Counted from the first letter of the stretch, positions 16,101 through 25,585 are shown. The stretch: DNA of 45,286 nucleotides from Gammaproteobacteria bacterium (GCA_009922685.1 RFVA01000015.1:1-45286); one strand, 5' to 3'. The notes: generated from the sequence alone by a model not told the origin. Program-made: numbers and translations.

Positions 16101-17165
16101 ATGAAGCTTCGCGTTTTCCTGATCCTTGTACCCCTCTTTTTTGCCGCCTGCTCAAGGCCCCACGAAGCCGTGCTAGAAGGTCAGGCTCAAGGCACCACCT
16201 GGCAGGTCAAGTTGGTCACTGAAGACCCTGATCTTAACGTCGAGGACATTCGCCAGGATATCGAGGCGGCCTTCCAGTTGATTGATGGGCAGCTGTCTAA
16301 CTGGCGTGAAGACTCCGAGATCAGTCAGTTTAACCGGCTCAAAGATACGGAATGGCATCCGGTGGCCGGGACCATCGTCGAACTGGTTCAGGTCGGAAAA
16401 TCTGTTCATGACCTGACCGATGGCTGCTACGACCTCACCGTCAAGCCCCTCTTTAGCCTTTGGGGTTTTAGTCGACATCAGCTCACCATTCCAGAGCCCA
16501 GCGCCATCCAAAAAGCGATGGCCCACATTGGCATGGATAAGCTAGACATCGATGTCGAAGGACACCGTCTCCGCAAGAAGGACCCAGAGCTTGAAATCAC
16601 ACTCGACTCCATCGCCCAAGGTTACAGCGTCGCGGTCATCAGTCGGATGATCGAAAATCGTGGCTTCACTCAGTATCTGGTCGAAGTCGGAGGAGAAATG
16701 CGGGTTCGGGGACACAAAGGGGACGGGAGCCCCTGGCGAGTGGCGGTTGAAAAACCGTCCCCCATGACCCGCGAGGTACAAAGGATTCTCGACTTCCATG
16801 AAGAAAAGGGGACCGCCATCATGACCTCCGGAACCTATCGAAACTTCTTCGAGGAAGGCGGGACGCTTTACTCTCACATTATCGATCCTCGAACGGGGCA
16901 GCCCGTCACCCACCACCTCCTTTCAACCACCGTCCTTCATGAGGATCCGACACTCGCGGATGCTTGGTCTACCGCGCTCCTCTGTGTTGGGGAAAAGGAG
17001 GCCCAAAGGATCAGCGAAGCCGAGGGTCTCCAATCTCTCCTCATCTACGAAGACCAGCATCGTCTTGTTGAAGTGATGAGCAGTCGTTTCAACGCCCTAC
17101 CCGAGATCCTAGAGGACGCCAAAGGGCCGCCCGCAGCGTCCAGTAAAAAGGACGCTGATCTTTAG
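16101..17165 (+). CDS. apbE: FAD:protein FMN transferase (ApbE family), lipoprotein
   Basis: Periplasmic, lipid-anchored enzyme of about 354 residues that attaches FMN covalently to Ser/Thr of partner flavoproteins such as RnfG, RnfD and NqrB/C. The signal sequence ends in the lipobox FFAAC (Cys17). Visible motifs: NWREDSEISQFN, the central ITLDSIAQGYSVAVI, VGGEMRVRG, and the metal/FAD-binding HIIDPRTGQP near the C-terminus, preceded by MTSGTYRNFF. The ATG at 16101 gives the proper signal; the in-frame TTG four codons upstream is unlikely. Three genes on is a lone RnfD, a plausible substrate. The roughly 30-residue C-terminal extension is Lys/Ala-rich and less conserved. Confidence 0.92.
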   Translation: MKLRVFLILVPLFFAACSRPHEAVLEGQAQGTTWQVKLVTEDPDLNVEDIRQDIEAAFQLIDGQLSNWREDSEISQFNRLKDTEWHPVAGTIVELVQVGKSVHDLTDGCYDLTVKPLFSLWGFSRHQLTIPEPSAIQKAMAHIGMDKLDIDVEGHRLRKKDPELEITLDSIAQGYSVAVISRMIENRGFTQYLVEVGGEMRVRGHKGDGSPWRVAVEKPSPMTREVQRILDFHEEKGTAIMTSGTYRNFFEEGGTLYSHIIDPRTGQPVTHHLLSTTVLHEDPTLADAWSTALLCVGEKEAQRISEAEGLQSLLIYEDQHRLVEVMSSRFNALPEILEDAKGPPAASSKKDADL

Positions 17166-17202
17166 CTATAGGTAGCGTAAAGTAGGCCTCCCATGACTTG
17201 TG

Positions 17203-18111
17203 ATGAGTGGCCCCATGATCCTCGACAAGCAGCTGATCCATGCTATCAGGGTCGCACCCGAATCCAAGATTCGTCTTGATCGATTCAGCACCCAATGGCC
17301 TAGGGGAGAATCCAAAGAGAGCCTTGAGGAGCTTAGGGATCACGCCAAAGACCTATTGGAGGAAAACCTCAAGCGACTTAGTGAGAGCCAGCAACGACTG
17401 TACGCTAATAATCGCTTCGCCCTCTTGATCATTTTTCAAGCCATGGATGCCGCCGGGAAGGATGGCACCATTCGCCATGTGATGTCAGGCATCAATCCCC
17501 AAGGATGTCAGGTCTTTTCTTTCAAACATCCCTCCCAGGAAGACCTTGACCATACCTTCCTTTGGCATTCAATGTGTGCGCTACCTGAACGCGGTAGGAT
17601 CGGCATCTTTAATCGCTCCTACTACGAGGACGTCCTGATCACGAGGGTCCATCCACAGCTTCTGGAACACCAGCAACTGCCGCCTGGGAGACGAGGCAAG
17701 GCCTTTTGGGCCTCTCGCTTGGATGATATTAGACACTTCGAGCGACACCTCGCTTCAAACGGCACCATCATCCTCAAGTTTTTTCTACATGTCTCGAAGG
17801 ATGAGCAAAAAAGACGACTTCTGGAGCGACTGACCGATGCCGGCAAGCACTGGAAATTCTCGGCGACCGATCTTCTTGAACGGAGCTATTGGGATGACTA
17901 TATGACGGCGTACGAAGATGCCATCAGCCAAACCAGCACTCTTTTTGCACCCTGGCATATCGTGCCTGCCGATCATAAATGGTTGTGTCGGGCTTTGGTT
18001 TCCGAGACGATCTGTCGGTGCCTTAAGAAACTCAAACTGGAATACCCCACATTAAGCGTTGAACAGCAGAACGCCTTGGCGATCGCCAAAAAGCGACTGG
18101 AAAATGAATAA
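17203..18111 (+). CDS. Polyphosphate kinase 2 (PPK2), class III-like
   Basis: Cytoplasmic enzyme of about 302 residues that uses polyphosphate to phosphorylate nucleotides (AMP/ADP to ATP in class III relatives). Motifs: Walker A-like FQAMDAAGKDGTIRHV (about residues 82-97), the lid-proximal SFKHPSQEDLDHTFLWH, and Walker B FNRSYYEDVLITRVHP. The N-terminal basic-hydrophobic segment and single-domain length match class III. The start is ambiguous: GTG 17200, ATG 17203 or ATG 17215, none with a good ribosome site. It follows apbE by about 35 bases and precedes the ABC-like gene by 30, so the three may be cotranscribed. Confidence 0.9.
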   Translation: MSGPMILDKQLIHAIRVAPESKIRLDRFSTQWPRGESKESLEELRDHAKDLLEENLKRLSESQQRLYANNRFALLIIFQAMDAAGKDGTIRHVMSGINPQGCQVFSFKHPSQEDLDHTFLWHSMCALPERGRIGIFNRSYYEDVLITRVHPQLLEHQQLPPGRRGKAFWASRLDDIRHFERHLASNGTIILKFFLHVSKDEQKRRLLERLTDAGKHWKFSATDLLERSYWDDYMTAYEDAISQTSTLFAPWHIVPADHKWLCRALVSETICRCLKKLKLEYPTLSVEQQNALAIAKKRLENE

Positions 18112-18141
18112 GCCTCGCCCATTCCTTTGAGGAACCCATCG

Positions 18142-19920
18142 ATGAGTCATCTTTCCGCCAATGATCAACGAGTGACCCTTTCACGCCTCAAAGCGATGGT
18201 AAAGGCGGTTGCCTTGGATCCCAGGATGGGACCCAAGGCCCGCTGGCTGTTGATCGCCTTGATCGTCTGCATGCTGCTGATCAATGGCCTCAATGTGGTC
18301 AACAGCTTCATTGGCCGGGATTTTATGACCGCCATCGCCGATCACGACGAGAAGGAGTTTTGGGATCAGGCCCTCCTTTATCTGGGGGTCTTCGGGGCCC
18401 TAACCTTCGTCTCGGTCATGTCTCGTTTCACCGAAGAATCATTGGGGCTCCTCTGGCGCAAGTGGATGACCTGGCGGTTATTTGAGCTTTATGCCGATCA
18501 TCGAGTGTATTGGCGTATGGACGTCAGCGAGGAAGTTGATAACCCAGACCAGCGGATCGCAGAAGACGTGAAGGCCTTCACCACCACTTCGGTATCCTTC
18601 GTGCTCATGCTATCGAACGCGCTGTTGACAGTCATCGCCTTTTCAAGCGTTCTCTGGCATATCAGTCCTCAGCTGTTCTTGGTCGCAATCGGCTATGCGC
18701 TGGTTGGAACGCTTCTCACCATTCAATTTGGAAAACCACTGATCAAGCTTAATGACCAGCAGCTCGATAAGGAAGCGGCCTTTCGCTCTTCCCTTATCGG
18801 ACTTCGGGAACATGCCGACATGATTGCTCTTTCACGTCGTGAGGCTTTCTGGATTGACAGAGCCTTCAAGCGTCTTCAAGCCTTGACCGATAACCTGACC
18901 GCGATCATTCGAACCAACCGGAATGTTGGTTTTTTTACCACCGGGTTTAACTGGATGATCCAGATTATTCCAGCACTGATCGTTGCCCCACTGTTCATCG
19001 AAGGCAAAGTCGAATTTGGTGTCATCACCCAGTCCGCCGTGGCCTTTACCCAGCTGATGGGCGCCTTCTCACTGATCATCACCCAGTTCCAATCGATTTC
19101 ATCCTTTGTCGCGGTCATCAACCGGCTCTCCCTCCTTTCAGAATCCGCGCTCAAGGAAAAGCAACACGGTATTCAAAGTCTCGATGAGGCCAAGCTGTTA
19201 TCAGAGAGTGCAATCCTCATTAAGGATCTCACGCTGAACGCACAGCATAGCCCTCATTGCCTGGTGCATCAGCTGACCGCCACATTCAAGCCTAGAAAGC
19301 CGGTTCTTGTCTATGGATCTGATGCGGCCGCTCTGACGGCGCTTTTTAGATCAATTGCCGGCATCTGGAGTGCGACTGAAGGCCGTATTCAACGGCCACC
19401 GCTCGATCAGTGCCTCTTTGTATCTGAGCGACCTTATCTCACGCCTTGCACACTGTCAGAACTCTTTCTGCGCCCTTACCCGGATGTCGGCAAGGACCTT
19501 GATGACCCCAGCGCGCCGAAACCTCAGGACCTCCTCCCGCATGAATCAACGATACAAGCCGCTCTCTCCATGGTCGGACTTGAAACCCTCGCCGAGCGCC
19601 ATGGTGGATTTCATAGCGTTCATGATTGGGACAGCGAACTTCCGCTCGCAGAACAACAGCTACTGGTCATTGCCCGGGTGACACTGCTTGGGCCCGCGTT
19701 CGTTCTCCTTGATCGTCCCGGCAGTTCCCTTGAGCCATCGCGCCTTGCAAAGGTTCTTGAAATTCTTAAAGAACTCGAAATCACCGCCATTACCTTCGAA
19801 CACACCATTTCACACATCGATTTACACGAAAATGCATTGGAGATCTTAGAGGGCGGTCAATGGCAGTGGCATCCAAGCCTTCAAGAGCCCCTGGCTGAAA
19901 TGACCGCAAGAAGCAATTAG
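18142..19920 (+). CDS. SbmA/BacA/YddA-type ABC transporter with degenerate ATPase domain
   Basis: Membrane protein of 592 residues; ATG 18142 follows a GAGG site. The N-terminal 300 residues form the six-helix ABC_membrane_2 domain shared by SbmA, BacA and YddA (WLLIALIVCMLLINGLNVVNSF; GLLWRKWMTWRLFELYADHRVYWRM; NPDQRIAEDV, a family signature). The C-terminal half aligns to a nucleotide-binding domain, but Walker A reads YGSDAAALT (residues 391-399), where GxxGxGK(S/T) is expected: both glycines and the lysine are gone. The signature is LPLAEQQ in place of LSLGEQQ, Walker B/D-loop LLDRPGSSLE in place of LLDEATSALD, and the switch histidine region is altered. It therefore probably does not hydrolyse ATP. 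Possible role: peptide or fatty-acid transport, as in SbmA. Confidence 0.85.
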   Translation: MSHLSANDQRVTLSRLKAMVKAVALDPRMGPKARWLLIALIVCMLLINGLNVVNSFIGRDFMTAIADHDEKEFWDQALLYLGVFGALTFVSVMSRFTEESLGLLWRKWMTWRLFELYADHRVYWRMDVSEEVDNPDQRIAEDVKAFTTTSVSFVLMLSNALLTVIAFSSVLWHISPQLFLVAIGYALVGTLLTIQFGKPLIKLNDQQLDKEAAFRSSLIGLREHADMIALSRREAFWIDRAFKRLQALTDNLTAIIRTNRNVGFFTTGFNWMIQIIPALIVAPLFIEGKVEFGVITQSAVAFTQLMGAFSLIITQFQSISSFVAVINRLSLLSESALKEKQHGIQSLDEAKLLSESAILIKDLTLNAQHSPHCLVHQLTATFKPRKPVLVYGSDAAALTALFRSIAGIWSATEGRIQRPPLDQCLFVSERPYLTPCTLSELFLRPYPDVGKDLDDPSAPKPQDLLPHESTIQAALSMVGLETLAERHGGFHSVHDWDSELPLAEQQLLVIARVTLLGPAFVLLDRPGSSLEPSRLAKVLEILKELEITAITFEHTISHIDLHENALEILEGGQWQWHPSLQEPLAEMTARSN

Positions 19921-20053
19921 GATCATCAAAGAAGATTCGATGGGATCGTCTTAATTTTTCAACCTTCAGAGCCGTCACGACAACTTCCCGTGAACCATGC
20001 TGTCAGACAGCTCAGGACAAAACGCTATCAACCCCAAAGGAGTATTGGATCGC

Positions 20054-20236
20054 ATGGCCTTATTGAATTACATTCTCATGATCGTAGTCGGCGTCATCGG
20101 CATGTCGGCGTTGGATGAGGATCGCACGAGGGTTTCCTTAGAGGAGTGGCTCATTTATGCCGCCATTATCTTTGCCGCATGGAAACTAGTGAAGGAACTC
20201 ATTCGTCTCATTCAAGAACATGAAGGCGGTCTCTAA
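20054..20236 (+). CDS. Small membrane protein of unknown function
   Basis: About 60 residues from ATG 20054, with AAAGGAGT ten bases upstream; an in-frame TTG at 20045 and ATG at 19997 are alternatives. Two predicted membrane helices (LLNYILMIVVGVIGM and WLIYAAIIFAAWKLV) flank a charged loop DEDRTRVSLEE, with a basic/acidic C-terminal tail. No family recognised. It lies about 130 bases after the ABC-like gene and 36 before the RnfD gene, so could be an accessory subunit of either. Confidence 0.5.
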   Translation: MALLNYILMIVVGVIGMSALDEDRTRVSLEEWLIYAAIIFAAWKLVKELIRLIQEHEGGL

Positions 20237-20272
20237 AGGGGCCTTCGAAAGAAGTTTCCTCAGAGGTTGAGA

Positions 20273-21280
20273 ATGAACCCGTTATCCATCGCCCGCCGCC
20301 CAAGATCACCCTTCATCCGTTCAGAGCGATCCGTTCGTGACATCATGCGGGATGTTCTCATGGCCCTGGTCCCCGGAGCCTTGGTGGCCTTATGGCTCTA
20401 CGGCAGCGGGGTGGTTTTCCAAATCGGCCTAGCGGCGGCGAGTGCCCTCATCACCGAAGCCGCCCTGTTGGCCCTTCGCGGGCGTCCCGTTCGAGCGACC
20501 CTTCAGGATCATAGTGCGCTCCTGACCGGCATTTTGCTGGGCCTTTCCCTCCCCCCTTTGGCTCCCTGGTGGGTCCCTGTCACCGGGGCGTTCCTCGCGA
20601 TGACTTTCGGTAAACAAGTCTACGGTGGGCTGGGCCAGAATCCCTTCAATCCCGCCATGGTTGGCTATGCCATGCTGATCATCTCGTTTCCGAGGGAAAT
20701 GACCCTTTGGAGTGGAACCTTCGGCGATAGCCCCTCATTCAGCACCAGCTTAACCGCCCTCCTCACATCGCCCGATGAGTCTTGGTGGGACAGTATCGCT
20801 AGGGCTACCCCCCTAACCTTACTGCACGATGGTCTCAAAACCACCATGGCAAAAGGCCTTCCCCTCCCGGATCCCGCTTTAACCGCTTCGATCCTGATCA
20901 ACCTGGCCTATCTTACGGGGGGGTGCTTCCTGGTGTTCCGCCAAGCGCTCGACTACCGGATCCCTTTGGCGATGCTGATTGTTCTGCTGGCGGGCCATAT
21001 GACGCTTCAAACTTTTGGCGGAGGACTCTTAGGAAGCCTTCAGCAACTCTTTTTGGGATCGACCATGTTGGGGGCTTTCTTCATTGCCACGGATCCCGTG
21101 ACGGCGGCTAACACCCCCAGAGGCCGCTGGGTTTACGGTGCCGGAATCGGGGCATTCACGCTCCTCATTCGTTCCTATGGTAACTATCCGGATGGGATCG
21201 CGTTTGCCGTGCTCCTGATGAACTTTGCAGCACCCAGCCTTGATGCACTCACCCGACCCAAGGCGTACGGTCACTCCTAA
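20273..21280 (+). CDS. rnfD: RnfD-like subunit of an electron-transport complex (orphan)
   Basis: Integral membrane flavoprotein of about 335 residues. Family signatures: ATLQDHSALLTGILLGLSLPP, WWVPVTGAFLAMTFGKQVYGG, and GQNPFNPAMVGYAMLIISFP, all close to RnfD. The FMN attachment region reads ARATPLTL, with the threonine that carries covalent FMN in RnfD (usual context S/T-G-A-T-P). ApbE, which attaches such FMN, is encoded nearby. About nine transmembrane helices. No rnfA, B, C, G or E is present in the window, so this is either a relocated Rnf subunit or part of a different flavin-based system. ATG 20273 preceded by AGAGG. Converges on kup. Confidence 0.88.
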   Translation: MNPLSIARRPRSPFIRSERSVRDIMRDVLMALVPGALVALWLYGSGVVFQIGLAAASALITEAALLALRGRPVRATLQDHSALLTGILLGLSLPPLAPWWVPVTGAFLAMTFGKQVYGGLGQNPFNPAMVGYAMLIISFPREMTLWSGTFGDSPSFSTSLTALLTSPDESWWDSIARATPLTLLHDGLKTTMAKGLPLPDPALTASILINLAYLTGGCFLVFRQALDYRIPLAMLIVLLAGHMTLQTFGGGLLGSLQQLFLGSTMLGAFFIATDPVTAANTPRGRWVYGAGIGAFTLLIRSYGNYPDGIAFAVLLMNFAAPSLDALTRPKAYGHS

Positions 21281-21297
21281 GGTCGTCGATCCTATGG

Positions 21298-23184
21298 TCA
21301 GATCATGACCTGTGTCCCCAGCTCCACGACCCGATCAAGCGGAATCTGGAAGTACCGGGCTGCAGAACCCGCATTACGGGCCATGCCGATGAAAAGCCGG
21401 ATCCGCCAGAGCGCCATCAACGGCGAGGGTTTGGCAATCAACGTCTCCCGACTCATAAAGAAATAGGTCTCGTTGGGATCTATGGTGATTTCACGACTCG
21501 AGGAGCGAAGCGCTTTCTGAATATTGGGCGATTCGGCAAAGCCATAATGAAGGGTGATGCGGAACAGGGAGTCGGCTAACTTTTGAACATCTCGGCGTTT
21601 CTCAGCCGCCACCCTTGGCAAGGGTTCGGTCACCACACTCATGATGATGACATTGTCATGGAGTGCCTTGTTATGCCGTAAATTATTCAACAGCGCGAGT
21701 GGAATCCCCTGTCGGCTCAACGTCAAATAGACCGCCGTACCTGACACCCTTACCGGTGGATGCGCCGCCATCATGGCCAGGAACTCCTCGACCGGCATCG
21801 CTTTCTCCTGAAGCTTATCCTGCAGCATCGAACGTCCGCTTTTCCAGGTGCTCAGTAAGAGGAAGACCACGGCACCAATCACCAGAGGGAACCAGCCACC
21901 ATCCGGTATCTTTGGGATGTTGGCCCCAAAAAAAGCAAGGTCGACCATGAGAAACAAAAGGGCCACGAGACCACTGAGAATCGGATTCCACTTCCAAAGA
22001 CTCAGCACGACCACAAACGCCAAAATGGTATCAATCGCCATCGTTCCGGTGACCGCAATACCATAAGCCGCCGCCAACTTCGAGGAAGACTGAAGACCGA
22101 CAATGAGCACAATGACACCGATCATCAACATCGTATTGATGGCGGGAACATAGATCTGACCCATCTCATCTTCAGAGGTGTACTTGATGGTCAACCTCGG
22201 GCAGAAACCCAACTGGATCGCCTGGGCCGTCAGCGAGAAAGCACCTGAAATGACCGCCTGGGAGGCAATCACGGTCGCGAGTGTCGCCAGAATAATCATG
22301 AACGACAGCCATGCAGGTGGCACCATCAGGTAGAAGGGACTGGTAATAGCTTCGGGGTCTCGGGTCAATAGGGCGGCTTGGCCAAAATAATTCAATATCA
22401 ATGCGGGGAGCGCGACAAAAAACCATGCCTTGCGGATCGGAAGTCGACCAAAGTGCCCCATATCGGCATAGAGGGCCTCACCGCCCGTGACCGAGAGCAC
22501 GACGGCTCCCAGGGTCAAAAATCCATGCCAACCATTATGACTAAAGAACTCAACCGCACGCCTTGGATCCAAAGCCCACAAGACTTCCGGAGTTTCTAAA
22601 AGACTTTCAAGGCCGATCACGGCAAGACTCAAAAACCACAGGAGCATGATGGGACCGAACAACTGGCCTACCTTCCCTGTTCCATGACGCTGCGAACGAA
22701 ACAAGAGAATCAGCACCGCAAGGGCGATAGGAATGATGAAGTCATGCAACTGTGGCTTTAGAACCTCAAGCCCTTCAACGGCACTTAAAACAGAAATCGC
22801 AGGGGTAATGACCCCATCACCATAGAACAGTGAGGCTCCCATAAGCCCAAGACCAATCAGGAATGTCTGGAGACCCGGACCTAGCCGCGCTTTCTGGGTG
22901 ACCAGTGAGAGTAGGGCCATGATCCCCCCCTCTCCCTTGTTGTCAGCCCGCATAATGAAGGCCACGTATTTAAGAGAAATCACGATCAGGATCGACCAAA
23001 ACACCAACGAGAGAATGCCAAGAATATTTTCATCAGAGGGCAGTACCGGATGACTGCCACCAAAGCATTCCTTGAGGGTATAAAGGGGGCTAGTACCGAT
23101 ATCGCCAAACACGACCCCCAGTGCGGCAACGATTAAGCCCTTTGAATCTCGCGACGTGAGCGGCTGCCCGTGATGAAGATTCAT
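21298..23184 (-). CDS. kup: Kup-type low-affinity potassium uptake protein
   Basis: Potassium-proton symporter of about 628 residues. The N-terminal ALGVVFGDIGTSPLYTLKECF is the Kup hallmark. Twelve membrane helices follow, then a roughly 170-residue cytoplasmic domain (VRVSGTAVYLTLSRQGIPLALLNNLRHNKALH) typical of the family. GKGEGGIMALLSL-like DNKGEGGIMALLSLV is another signature. ATG 23184 is preferred over the GTG at 23193 because AAAGGAG lies ten bases before the ATG. It is adjacent to and downstream of tex on the same strand, about 22 bases apart, so cotranscription is possible. Confidence 0.95.
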   Translation of the reverse strand: MNLHHGQPLTSRDSKGLIVAALGVVFGDIGTSPLYTLKECFGGSHPVLPSDENILGILSLVFWSILIVISLKYVAFIMRADNKGEGGIMALLSLVTQKARLGPGLQTFLIGLGLMGASLFYGDGVITPAISVLSAVEGLEVLKPQLHDFIIPIALAVLILLFRSQRHGTGKVGQLFGPIMLLWFLSLAVIGLESLLETPEVLWALDPRRAVEFFSHNGWHGFLTLGAVVLSVTGGEALYADMGHFGRLPIRKAWFFVALPALILNYFGQAALLTRDPEAITSPFYLMVPPAWLSFMIILATLATVIASQAVISGAFSLTAQAIQLGFCPRLTIKYTSEDEMGQIYVPAINTMLMIGVIVLIVGLQSSSKLAAAYGIAVTGTMAIDTILAFVVVLSLWKWNPILSGLVALLFLMVDLAFFGANIPKIPDGGWFPLVIGAVVFLLLSTWKSGRSMLQDKLQEKAMPVEEFLAMMAAHPPVRVSGTAVYLTLSRQGIPLALLNNLRHNKALHDNVIIMSVVTEPLPRVAAEKRRDVQKLADSLFRITLHYGFAESPNIQKALRSSSREITIDPNETYFFMSRETLIAKPSPLMALWRIRLFIGMARNAGSAARYFQIPLDRVVELGTQVMI

Positions 23185-23205
23185 ACCGGTCACTCTCCTT
23201 TGTTC

Positions 23206-25503
23206 TTAGCGTTTGAAAGCCTTACCCAAAGCCTCTGCCATCGCCCCGCGGGGAGGAGCTCCCGGAGACGGCCTGTTCAAACGGGCATCCTTCAGCGAAG
23301 CATCCTTTGACCTTTCAGGAAGGAGGGACTTCTCGTCGATAGGGGCTTCTCGTTTCATACTTAAGGCGATCCGTTTACGGACGACATCAACCTCCAAGAC
23401 CTTGACCTTCACCACATCACCCGCCTTGACGATGTCCCTCGGATCTTTGACGAACTGATCGGCCAGATGAGAGATGTGAACAAGACCATCCTGATGCACG
23501 CCGATATCGACAAAAGCACCAAAGTTAGCCACATTGGTCACGACACCTTCGAGCATCATTCCTATTTTTAGGTCCTGAAGGGTTGAAACATCGTCTTTGA
23601 AAGCGGCGGTCTTAAATTCAGGCCGAGGATCGCGCCCAGGCTTCTCCAACTCGTTAAGGATGTCCCTGACCGTGGGCAAACCAAACCGATCATCCACGTA
23701 GTGTTCCGCCTCCAGTGACCTCAAAAAAGCACTGTTACCGATCAGCGCTTCAACATCTCGTCCGGTGGCCAAAGCCATCCGGGTGACTAAAGGGTAGGCT
23801 TCAGGATGGACTGCCGAGGCATCCAGTGGATTATCACCCCCCATGATACGAAGAAATCCTGCGGACTGCTCAAAGGCCCGATCGCCAAGGCGCGGCACCT
23901 GAAGGAGTGCTTTCCGGGCCCTGAACGGCCCGTGCTGGTCACGATAATCAACGATGTTCTGGCTGATCGTGGCGGATAGCCCTGAGACATACCTCAACAG
24001 CTGAGAGGATGCCATATTGACGTCCACCCCGACCGCATTCACACAATCCTCAACCACGGAATCGAGGCTTTTTGAGAGACGAACCTGATTGAGATCGTGC
24101 TGATACTGACCCACTCCGATCGACTTAGGTTCGATCTTAACCAGTTCAGCGAGTGGGTCTTGTAGGCGGCGCGCAATCGAGACCGCTCCCCGCAAAGTCA
24201 CATCCAAATCAGGAAATTCGAGGGCCGCAAGTTCAGAGGCGGAATAGACCGAAGCCCCGGCTTCAGACACGGAGACCTGGGTGAGACTGAGGTCGGGATG
24301 GGTACGAAAAAGAGCCTGTACCAATTGATCCGTCTCTCTTGATGCCGTGCCATTGCCAATCGCGACTAATTGAACCTGGTGCTGGCGAGCGAGTGCAGCT
24401 AGTACCGCAATAGAGGGATCCCATTCCTTACGCGGCACATGAGGATAAATGGTCGCTGTCGCTAGAAGCTTGCCGGTTTCAGCGATGACGGCGACCTTGA
24501 CCCCGCTCCTTAGTCCCGGATCAAGGCCCATAGTCACCTTAGGTCCAGCCGGTGCCGCAAGGAGAAGGTCCTTCAGATTGCGGGCAAACACCTGAATGGC
24601 CTCATCCTCCGCAAGCTCCTTCAGCCGTTGCTTCAAATCGAGATCGATCTTCGGGAGCAATTTGATGCGGTAGGCGTAATGAACACATTCGATCAGCCAT
24701 TCATCGGCGGGCCGCCCCTCGAAACGAATGCCCTCTTGCTCTTGGATGAATCCCTTGGCCAGGGCATGGGCCGCCGCCTCATCCCGTCCTGGCTTCAGGG
24801 TGAGATCGAGAACGTCCTCGTTACGGCCCCGATAAAGGGCTAGAAGACGATGTGAGGGAATTTTGGTCAGCGCCTCTTCATATTCAAAGTAGTCACGAAA
24901 CTTAGCCCCTGGGATTTCCTTTCCGTCTCTAACCTTCGCCATCAGGAATCCCTGATCCCAGATCTTTTCTCGTAACCCACTGACCGTGGTCGCATTTTCA
25001 CAAAAACGCTCCATGAGAATCTGGCGAGCACCTTCAAGCACCTGATCCACCTCGCCGAAGCCCTGTTCGGGATTAAGATAAGCGCGGGCAGAAACCGCCG
25101 GGACCGACTCAGGCTGGGCCAGCAATCCGAGGGCCAGAGGTTCAAGACCCGCCTCTTTGGCTATCTGAGCTTTGGTTCGGCGCTTGGGCTTATAGGGAAG
25201 GTAAAGATCTTCAAGGAGCGTCTTGGTCTCCGCAGCTTGAATCGCGGCCTTCAATTCAGGCGTTAACTGACCTTGTTCAAGAATGCTGGCAAGAATGGTT
25301 TCACGTCGCTCCTCAAGTTCCCGGAGGTAATGAAGGCGGGTCTCGAGAAGCCGCAGCTGACTATCATCCAGCGAGCCTGTCACTTCCTTTCGGTAACGGG
25401 CGATAAAAGGGACTGTCGCGCCCTCATCGAGAAGACGAACGGCGGCGACCACCTGAGCCGGTTTGACCGAAAGTTCGTCTGCGAGTCGCGCTATGAGTTC
25501 CAT
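23206..25503 (-). CDS. tex: Tex, S1-domain RNA-binding transcription accessory protein
   Basis: Protein of 765 residues, the normal length of Tex. Domains in order: N-terminal helical region with VPFIARYRKEVTGSLDDSQL (about 30-50), LEDLYLPYKPKRRTKAQIAKEAGL (about 95-118), YqgF-like RNase H fold (VTMGLDPGLRSGVKVAV, about 325-430), helix-hairpin-helix repeats (VGQYQHDLNQ, LSKSLDSVVEDCVNAVGVDVNMAS), and a C-terminal S1 domain (GMMLEGVVTNVANFGAFVDIGVHQDGLVHIS). Tex binds RNA and affects transcription and stress tolerance. Followed by kup on the same strand. ATG start; ribosome site weak. Confidence 0.96.
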   Translation of the reverse strand: MELIARLADELSVKPAQVVAAVRLLDEGATVPFIARYRKEVTGSLDDSQLRLLETRLHYLRELEERRETILASILEQGQLTPELKAAIQAAETKTLLEDLYLPYKPKRRTKAQIAKEAGLEPLALGLLAQPESVPAVSARAYLNPEQGFGEVDQVLEGARQILMERFCENATTVSGLREKIWDQGFLMAKVRDGKEIPGAKFRDYFEYEEALTKIPSHRLLALYRGRNEDVLDLTLKPGRDEAAAHALAKGFIQEQEGIRFEGRPADEWLIECVHYAYRIKLLPKIDLDLKQRLKELAEDEAIQVFARNLKDLLLAAPAGPKVTMGLDPGLRSGVKVAVIAETGKLLATATIYPHVPRKEWDPSIAVLAALARQHQVQLVAIGNGTASRETDQLVQALFRTHPDLSLTQVSVSEAGASVYSASELAALEFPDLDVTLRGAVSIARRLQDPLAELVKIEPKSIGVGQYQHDLNQVRLSKSLDSVVEDCVNAVGVDVNMASSQLLRYVSGLSATISQNIVDYRDQHGPFRARKALLQVPRLGDRAFEQSAGFLRIMGGDNPLDASAVHPEAYPLVTRMALATGRDVEALIGNSAFLRSLEAEHYVDDRFGLPTVRDILNELEKPGRDPRPEFKTAAFKDDVSTLQDLKIGMMLEGVVTNVANFGAFVDIGVHQDGLVHISHLADQFVKDPRDIVKAGDVVKVKVLEVDVVRKRIALSMKREAPIDEKSLLPERSKDASLKDARLNRPSPGAPPRGAMAEALGKAFKR

Positions 25504-25535
25504 CGATCATCAGTCTCGAATGTGGCTTTGTAGCT

Positions 25536-25564
25536 GAAAAAAAGGCCACTTACCGCGGCCTTTT
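25536..25564 (-). terminator. Rho-independent terminator of the secDF operon
   Basis: On the minus strand AAAAGGCC (25557-25564) pairs with GGCCTTTT (25540-25547) around a nine-base loop and is followed by a run of T. It lies just after the secF stop codon and before the tex start. Confidence 0.85.
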
Positions 25565-25585
25565 GAGTGTTTTTCTTTCCAGGGA

